Origin: Cyclina sinensis
Lineage: Eukaryota > Mollusca > Bivalvia > Venerida > Veneridae
NCBI GenBank assembly: GCA_012932295.1
Contig: JAAONU010000001.1
Span: forward strand, 5,107,104-5,171,103
DNA length: 64,000 nt
Reading direction: 5' to 3'
Of this stretch, positions 59,635 to 64,000 are shown one piece after another. A program made the translations under genes and the position numbers. Positions within the stretch are counted from its first letter, which is position 1, and each line of letters opens with the position of its first letter. The notes under the pieces were generated by a model, which made no database searches, was not told the origin of the DNA, and saw only the letters and a list, made by a program, of their open reading frames with translations.

Positions 59635-59871
59635 GTAAAGTTTATATCTTGTGCCTCTACAATAGCCGATGTCTTCAGTTATAAGACACATAAGTTTTGC
59701 TATGTGAAAACCCCTTCACCGACTGGATAGTTTATGCTTACTGCACTGAAACAGAATATTAGGCAGATCAGATATTACGTGCGAACGGTAATGGCGGAGC
59801 ATCATGTTAGGGAGTATGTGAAACGAGTGGCGTCCATTGATATTGAGAACTACCCAGAATGGGACCTTACG
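59635..59871 (+). CDS. ChAT: ChAT first coding exon
   Basis: The acceptor is CTTTCTTTTCAG (ends 59634) and the donor is TTACG|GTAAGA. An in-frame TAG at 59728-59730 closes the frame upstream. The first ATG (59734) is in weak context (T at -3). The second, in frame at 59791 (GTAATGGCG), has the better context and gives MAEHHVREYVKRVASIDIEN, then YPEWDLT. Either could start the enzyme; I favour 59791 or leaky use of both. The spliced 5' part is untranslated, consistent with an upstream leader exon. Confidence 0.75.
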
Positions 59872-62800
59872 GTAAGAACTTTATCGTTTTCAAAATGAAT
59901 TTAAAAATGATGATCTCATAATATCGAACGACTCCAAGTAAGAAATTCGTAAAAAAGATGTTACCCCGAACTTATCTCACCGTCGGCTACCCCCAGGACA
60001 TATTCCGCACATCTACATTATGTATCGAGGGACAATTGACTGCAGATTATTCGTTTTCATGAATAATAATTAGCAAAGGGACGTAACTCTTAGTCCAATG
60101 AGATTCCACTTTACAAATAGATACTCTCCAATGTGGAGGGTAGGCATAACGACATGTTATTTAGAATAGACGTATTTCCTGGGATTTAAACATAGCCGCG
60201 AAAGGCAAAATATAAGGAGTAATTTCATTGGCTGAGATTGCGCAATGGAAATTTTTCGGAAACCAATGAAAGTAGGAAATGAATTATTCATGAGTACATC
60301 TGATTTAAATTCCATTTAAAAAGGTGCTTATTATGTGCAAAATCTTTCATCTCTGTGATGAATTCACAGACAGCGCCCAAACAACGCATCTGTCATTTTA
60401 GCAGATACGAGCTTTTATACAAAAGCAACTTGCTTCATTTTTTTATTTTTACTGATTCACTCTTTGTATTGGCGTAATTGAAAAAAAATTAAAGAACATT
60501 GATTGGATAAATAAGCACTTGTTTAAAATGCATAACATTTTAAGTAGGAAAAACTGCTCTTCTATTTGATTCCAAGCTATGTTGGCATGAAAGATAATGA
60601 TAAAGTTTATGTTGCAGCTAAAGAAAACTTAAATCTACAGCCTTCTATATGTATTATAAATCTTCTCCATAGTGATTTTAAACCTTCAATTAATAAATTC
60701 TTTAACATCAAATGGCAGCCATCTTTGAAAAATGCACTCTTTAATGAATCACACGAGAAGCAACCGCATGTTGATTCCATTGCGTCTTTCATTAGCTCGA
60801 GTCGAAGAGATCAAACTGCCATTACACGATGGGAAATAGGTCATACGAAAATAACACACTCATACCCTTTATACAAAGAAGATCGGCCACAAAGCAATGT
60901 GTAATTTACAGTAAAACTTTCCCTCTTGGACTGTGTAGATCTTGCCTTATGTCTCAAAGATACGTTCAGTATTTTTGATACCGTCCCAACATATAACATT
61001 TTATCTTTCACAAAAGAAGCCAATATATATAGTCAAAAATATATGTAATAGCACACCTTTGGCATTCAGTTGGTCAACTTCGGCGCGATATGGTCCTTCG
61101 TTTGTCACTGTGTCGTAAAATCTACAAAAACAAACAATTGGGAATGACTAAGGTTACACTGATAAACAGTAAACCTCTACAAAAATGTATTCTTGTATTT
61201 TTTTGGCTTAATGTACAACCTATTTTACCGGAAACCACCCATACTATTGAAGTTGTTGATAACTTCATTACCTGATTCCCCAACAAGTATTACAATAAAT
61301 GAACAAAATAAGACTAACTTAAAAAAACAAAAACATTTTATATCCCTTTCCCTCGTCCCAGAAATGGTACCTTCATTGTTATCTACTTGCAAATTTGTCA
61401 ATATTCACCTTTATTTAATTCAAACCATTTTATTATCATTTAACACAAAATTACCCATGAGAATAATGATTTAGGTTTCGACATTGATTGCCTCATCCTG
61501 TAGGACATTTTGTTGCATGGATAAGCAGCGAAAAATCTACGGAGCATTCCCATACCTTATTAAGTTTATTTTACGGGAAGCGTGTATTAGATAATTAAGA
61601 AGCTGCATTGTCAATCACTATACCATGATTTATCTGTTAGTGGCGTGTTTAGACTAATACTTACTTATTAACTAAAGCAATAAAACCCTAAACGATAAAA
61701 AAGGAAACCAGATAAAGTGATTACAAAATAAGTACTTGTTAAGTGACGGCATACAAATTGCAGAGAAAATAGTCTCGAAGTACATGCACAGGCTGCATAG
61801 GAACTTGCTTTAAAATCGACTGTGTTTAGTTGTAATATTAGAATAAGTCAAAAGCGTGGAGTCTATGGAGGTGTAGAAGAGAAAGTTCAGATATATTCAT
61901 TTATAGATATAAATTTACTTAAGTATGTGACTGTTATAACTTGACCATTGCATGCTAGCTTAACCATTGCGTGCTAGTTCCTTGGTCTTGTGAAAAAACA
62001 AGTAGACAGGGTGATTGTCTAGAGTAATTAAATTACATTATGTCGATATTAACTATTACCAAATAAACTAGAAGAAACCACTCTGTCCTACAAATAAATC
62101 GAAAGTGCTATAGGGTAAAAAGTTGTCACACACAATCTCTCTTATTTTATATGAGTTTCATTAGAAAAGGGTAATGTTTTATAATTTCTCATGCAAATCG
62201 TGCACGTTAACAACTGCCTGTTATTTTAAAGTGTTATCACGTTAGTGATTAATATCACTTTTAACCTCGCCCACATAACGGACTACTTGGTCAGTGCAAT
62301 AGATTGTTGATCCGCCATTCATCCATCCCCTCAACAAATACTAGCAACATACTTGTTTTTCTCTTTTTCAACCACCGCTCCCATCCCCAACCCACTCTCC
62401 AACCCATCTTCAGAATTGTGCCAAGTTTTCAAGAGCAAAAAAAATTAACAAGAACAAAAAAGGAACCTGAACTTCATTCCATTTCCAATTCCCGCTTTTG
62501 TATTAATTTAGCTATTCATCTCTCTTTAAAAAACAAGTTAATTCTCTCGGATTTCTTCTTTTAAACGCATCAAATATTTAGAGAAACAATCGTAATACTC
62601 TGCAGAATATATAGTATAAGCGATGTTCAAACCAACACAGACCTCCAGCAAGTATGCCAAGTTTTCAAGCCCCCGGTTTTTGTTTTTGTTGGTTTTTTTT
62701 AAAATAAAAATAAATGTGTAATCCTGAAACATGGTACGTAACAAACTTAAAAGGAATGCATAACAAATTATGAAACGAATCATCTGTGTTCCTGAATAAT

Positions 62801-63704
62801 CTAAGTGTTTTAGCATTTTAAGTTAAGAACCACTTGCCAGTCCGCATGTACACGTTTATATCTTTAAGACGATCAAAGAACATTGAAAATTGTATTTTTT
62901 TCTTATTTTAGTCGTTTAAAAGTTTCAAAACTGTCTTCGGAGGTATTGCATGATGAATAGAAAATAAAGCAACAGTCAGACCCGACAATGTCTCGACAGA
63001 ACCTTGCCTTCTCGACCAAGTCCATCTCATGTAATCACCTGTTATCAAAATGCAGTAGCCTGATACGCATGTGCTAAAGGAATTTAACAATTTCTTTACT
63101 GCACCAACTGCGAAAAAGCATTTACATTTTTCTCAACCAACTTAAATTTGTATTTTAAGCAAATGATATAAACCCGCGTTGTGAAGGACGGAAGACGTGC
63201 TGAGTTTTATTGAAAAAATAAAATTTTAAATTTTACTAGAAATGAACTTCATAATACGTCTGGAATTGTACTCGTCATAAAATTGTGGTAGTATTTTTTC
63301 ATGAGTATTCTATGTGATATTTTAAATACACTGTATTTCAGAAATCGTTGCCAAAGTTACCTGTTCCAGAGCTGAAACAGACTTTAGACACGTATCTTAC
63401 TGTGATGAAAAGTGTAGTTTCTCCAGAAGAGTATAGGTATTTTTATTTCACTTAAGTCTTTATTAAATTATATGACAAAACTAAAACAAAACAATGATTA
63501 TGTTTTCGTGCATTTGTCTACATTCGGTTGTTGTTTCCCTGTTGCAGGCACTGTTCTATTGGTTTATTGCTAATTGTGCAATTAAAGCGCTTATTGGTTT
63601 CCAGGCAGACACAAATTGTTGTTGAAGACTTTGGTAAACCAAAAGGTCTAGGAGAAACATTGCAAGATAAACTGAAAAAGTATGCAGAGACAAAAGAGAA
63701 CTGG
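59635..63704 (+). CDS. ChAT: Choline acetyltransferase (ChAT), N-terminal exons, partial
   Basis: Gene-level entry: exons 59635-59871 (coding from 59734 or 59791), 63342-63436 and 63605-63704, joined in phases 0, 2, 0, and running out of the window. ChAT transfers acetyl from acetyl-CoA to choline in cholinergic nerve terminals. The joined start of the enzyme, YPEWDLT then KSLPKLPVPELKQTLDTYLT, KSVVSPEEY and RQTQIVVEDFGKPKGLGETL through KENW, matches the conserved N-terminal region of ChAT (the LPKLPVPPL-TL--YL and FG-P-GLGE-LQ-KL motifs of the carnitine/choline acyltransferase family). The catalytic His and CoA-binding part lie beyond the right edge. COT/CPT-type relatives share the fold, but VAChT upstream supports ChAT. 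Confidence 0.9.
60551..61050 (+). pseudogene. Decayed non-LTR retrotransposon, RNase H / C-terminal end
   Basis: Inside ChAT intron 1. The frame at 60566 reads IPSYVGMKDNDKVYVAAKEN, which resembles the IPSHVGIxGNExAD-xAKE end of retrotransposon RNase H. It continues to SSSRRDQTAITRWEIGHTKI then THSYPLYKED, close to the R(R)xExVLxRLRIGHTxLTHxYLLxxE motif found downstream of RNase H in Jockey-like LINEs. After a stop at 60902 the same frame resumes with FTVKLSLLDCVDLAL and ends at about 61048, as expected for the tail of such an ORF. One internal stop, lost zinc-knuckle cysteines and lack of the upstream polymerase mark it as a dead 5'-truncated copy. Confidence 0.7.
61051..63341. other. Rest of ChAT intron 1, nothing recognised
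   Basis: AT-rich intron with C/T-rich stretches near 62330-62410; a TGCCAAGTTTTCAAG word recurs at about 62420 and 62655. No exon signal found. Confidence 0.5.
63342..63436 (+). CDS. ChAT: ChAT second coding exon
   Basis: The acceptor is CTGTATTTCAG (ends 63341) and the donor is TATAG|GTATTT; 95 bases, phase 0 in and phase 2 out. It reads KSLPKLPVPELKQTLDTYLT then VMKSVVSPEEY with a split Arg. The LPKLPVPxLxxTLxxYL signature is diagnostic of the choline/carnitine acyltransferase family start. Confidence 0.9.
63605..63704 (+). CDS. ChAT: ChAT third coding exon
   Basis: The acceptor is TTTCCAG (ends 63604), chosen over the AG four bases later because phase 2 requires one base here. The donor is CTGG|GTAAGT. 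It completes Arg and reads QTQIVVEDFGKPKGLGETLQ then DKLKKYAETKENW, matching the FGxPxGLGExLQxKLxxxxxxxxNW block of ChAT. Confidence 0.9.
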
Positions 63705-64000
63705 GTAAGTGTTAGTAGCTAGACTTCTAGCATCATTTCTCTAAATCTTAATTAAGCTAGGCCAGTTTTGCAGGTACGTCCATTTTATCTTACAAGTTGA
63801 CTTAATATTAGTTTTTAATGAAAATGTCGACCAATTTTAAAAATTACTTTTCAAGGTTACAATAGAGTATTGAGAGAATCTTAGTACTCATTTGAAAGTT
63901 TGTTAAAGTACTATATATCATATTGTTGTGGAATAGATGAAAATTCATTTTGTATTTGAATTGTTTAAATGTTAACTTCATTCTGAGAAAGGATAATACA
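63705..64000. other. ChAT intron, nothing recognised
   Basis: AT-rich start of the next intron to the window edge. Confidence 0.6.

Noticed and set aside
60367..60378. GACAGCGCCC resembling the right half of a REST/NRSE site in ChAT intron 1
   Set aside because: The left half does not match; a 10-base half site is expected by chance.

Overview
The window looks like nuclear DNA from an invertebrate animal, most likely a bivalve mollusc. It is AT-rich, coding sequence is sparse, and exons are short with GT-AG borders and kilobase-scale introns. The introns and spacers hold many small non-autonomous repeats, several of a style common in bivalve genomes: tetranucleotide GGAC/CCGA tracts closed by a short C-rich/G-rich hairpin. 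The mollusc assignment is inference, made without a database search.

Region 1 (1 to about 13.1 kb, + strand) is the 3' half of a PDZ/LIM-family muscle scaffold gene of the Zasp/ALP type. Eight exon groups can be joined with consistent phases. They encode a Pro/Gln-rich linker, a Zasp motif (ZM/DUF4749), a SEVYKM segment, and a run of exons that each carry one copy of the family's short SF-x-x-LQ motif, then a charged tail and stop at 11829. No LIM domain is visible. The N-terminal PDZ exons would lie to the left of the window.

Region 2 (13.1 to about 41.7 kb) has no gene I can defend. It holds foldback elements, a dispersed repeat present three times, two hairpin-tailed elements, a GAAT microsatellite, and a 2 kb satellite of about 63 units of 32/33 bp with a recurring three-unit higher-order pattern. 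A relatively CpG-rich patch at 32.25-32.58 kb ends in a strong splice donor and is a possible promoter/leader exon for the next locus.

Region 3 (41.7 kb to the end, + strand) is the cholinergic gene locus. A complete intronless VAChT gene (41930-43639, 569 aa) is followed, about 16 kb downstream on the same strand, by the first three coding exons of choline acetyltransferase (59635-63704). ChAT makes acetylcholine and VAChT loads it into synaptic vesicles. The nested arrangement, with VAChT inside the ChAT 5' intron and a shared upstream promoter, is established in nematodes, insects and vertebrates, and the order and strand here fit it. The spacer holds a 155-bp tandem element, a 1.2 kb foldback element, tRNA-like SINE fragments and a possible alternative ChAT leader exon. 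ChAT intron 1 holds a decayed non-LTR retrotransposon fragment.

I did not find a clearly new biological system. The strongest leads are the SF-x-x-LQ exon array, the satellite with higher-order structure, the 1.2 kb foldback element, and the possible alternative ChAT N-terminus.
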